Source of the DNA: Frankiales bacterium
GTDB taxonomy: Bacteria; Actinomycetota; Actinomycetes; Mycobacteriales; SCTD01
Direction of reading: 5' to 3'
DNA length: 64,000 nt
Assembly (NCBI GenBank): GCA_025966135.1
Contig: JAOPVP010000082.1
Location: forward strand, 1 to 64,000
Shown in pieces: positions 63,088 to 64,000 of the stretch. The first letter of the stretch is position 1; every line of letters starts with the position of its first letter. The notes under the pieces were generated by a model that was not told the DNA's origin, did no database searches, and was given only the letters and a program-made list of their open reading frames with translations. Made by a program: the position numbers and the translations under genes.

Positions 63088-64000
63088 TCAGTCGGACGGG
63101 CACCGAGCCCAGCCTTGCCGCGTCGCCTCGGCCTGCTCGGCGGCGAAGCTGCGGGCGTAGGTCCCCGAGCCGTCATGGTCGAAGTACTGATGTGCCTCGT
63201 AGAGCACCGGCCCGGCGGCTGCGGGCAACCAGGGTTGCGGGTGCTGGCTGGCCCAGGAGGCTGCGCCGGAGGACGCGTAGCCCGCGACGAGGACCGGCGT
63301 CGTCCGATCGACCACGCGAAGCGCAACCAGGGCGAGCTGCGAGGCGCGTTCCCAGGCCCGTGCCCCGCCCGGCAGGTCGTGGGGCTCGTTCATCAGCCCG
63401 TAGCCGCCCAACGCCGGCGCACCCGACACCCCGGCGGCCAGTCGCCGCCACAGGTCCGCGAGGGCAGCTGCCGGCAGCTGTGGGGATCCGAGGACGAGTA
63501 CGCGGCGGCGACCGTCGGGCCCCATGCCTGCGAAGCGTCCGTAGTTGTGCAGGTCGAGCACTACCTTGAGCCCTGCCGTCGCTGCCGACGTGAGCACCTC
63601 CCGCAGCCGTGCCAGCTCCACCTGCGAGAGGGGACCGGAAGGATGCGGTTGGAGCCGCTCCCACTGGAACGCGACCCGGACGCTCCTGACGCCCTGGGCG
63701 TGCAGGTACTGCAGAGAGGCCGCTGACGGGTAGCGGTAGTCCGCTCCGTAGGTTCCGGGGTGCTGCGAGGAGTAGCGCGCGTTGTCAGCCAGTGACGCGC
63801 CGAACGACCCGTCCGCGAGGGCGACGCCACGGAGGGTGCCGTCGTCGCTCGGGTAGTGCGTGACGAGACGGGCCTGCGGACCGGCCAGGTCCAGCCGGGC
63901 TCCCGCGGCTCCCGGGGCATGGCTGCGGTAGATGGCGAGGCGGTAGCTCGGCGGCCACTGCTCCGCGGCCGCCCAGGCGTAGGTACCGATCCCGGCCGAG
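63088..64000 (-). CDS. GH5-like glycoside hydrolase (5' end outside window)
   Basis: At least 304 residues; the frame is open to the window edge. The catalytic part has VRVAFQWERL, LKVVLDLHNYGRF (GH5 strand with His), GLMNEPHD (acid/base Glu in NEP) and LYEAHQYFDHDGSGTY, like GH5_5 endoglucanases. The protein ends about 25 residues later, in RCPSD, before the GEFG-type strand that should carry the nucleophile Glu. Either the enzyme is truncated and inactive or the nucleophile is elsewhere. The upstream part (RSHAPGAAGARLDLAG) may be a carbohydrate-binding or linker region. It is convergent with the GGDEF/EAL gene, 3 bases apart. Confidence 0.85.
   Translation of the reverse strand, partial: SAGIGTYAWAAAEQWPPSYRLAIYRSHAPGAAGARLDLAGPQARLVTHYPSDDGTLRGVALADGSFGASLADNARYSSQHPGTYGADYRYPSAASLQYLHAQGVRSVRVAFQWERLQPHPSGPLSQVELARLREVLTSAATAGLKVVLDLHNYGRFAGMGPDGRRRVLVLGSPQLPAAALADLWRRLAAGVSGAPALGGYGLMNEPHDLPGGARAWERASQLALVALRVVDRTTPVLVAGYASSGAASWASQHPQPWLPAAAGPVLYEAHQYFDHDGSGTYARSFAAEQAEATRQGWARCPSD

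Overview
This window comes from a high-GC actinobacterium (Actinomycetota). GTG starts are frequent and neighbouring genes often overlap by 4 bases. The conserved block hemW, hrcA, dnaJ, rsmE, HIT, phoH-like, ybeY, CNNM, era, recO, uppS, glyS, ppdK, dgt, dnaG follows the usual actinobacterial order. A chemoreceptor, a GGDEF/EAL protein and two LPxTG-type surface proteins suggest a motile, surface-decorated bacterium. The genus cannot be settled from this sequence.

Layout. 1-861 is the 3' end of lepA. 0.9-12.8 kb is an accessory stretch between lepA and hemW. It holds a secreted metallophosphoesterase, an S9 peptidase, a histidine kinase/response regulator/ABC exporter operon, a histidine phosphatase, a QueA-like/SDR operon divergent from soxR with a probable SoxR operator, and a DrrAB-type exporter. 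12.9-34.8 kb is mostly housekeeping: porphyrin handling, heat shock (a clear CIRCE operator before hrcA), RNA processing, ribosome maturation, DNA repair, undecaprenyl synthesis, glycyl-tRNA synthesis and pyruvate phosphate dikinase. Within it lie an ECF sigma factor with an unusual membrane partner and a frameshifted DUF4870 gene. 34.8-42 kb holds a YdcF protein, a sialidase-like LPxTG protein, dgt, dnaG and small genes. 41.9-42.4 kb carries the remains of an IS1380-type transposase.

42.4-47.4 kb encodes a chemoreceptor, two small operons, a mycosin-like subtilase and tRNA-Asn. 47.7-54.1 kb encodes a large lectin/Ig-repeat surface protein followed by two polytopic proteins resembling lipid-sugar-dependent glycosyltransferases. 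54.2-60.2 kb holds a hydrolase, an acetyltransferase, a DOPA-dioxygenase-like enzyme, a degenerate SGNH protein and a three-gene flavin electron-transfer module (ferric-reductase-like membrane protein, FMN-binding protein, ApbE). The window ends with an F420-type oxidoreductase, a GGDEF/EAL protein and a GH5-like glycosidase that runs off the edge.

No CRISPR array, prophage, rRNA or intact insertion sequence was seen. The points most worth following up are the QueA-like/SDR/SoxR locus, the sigma factor with its Gmad2-type partner, two enzyme-like proteins with lost catalytic residues (the CDA-like protein beside era and the SGNH protein), and the surface lectin/glycosyltransferase cluster. 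These are inferences from sequence alone; nothing was searched against a database.
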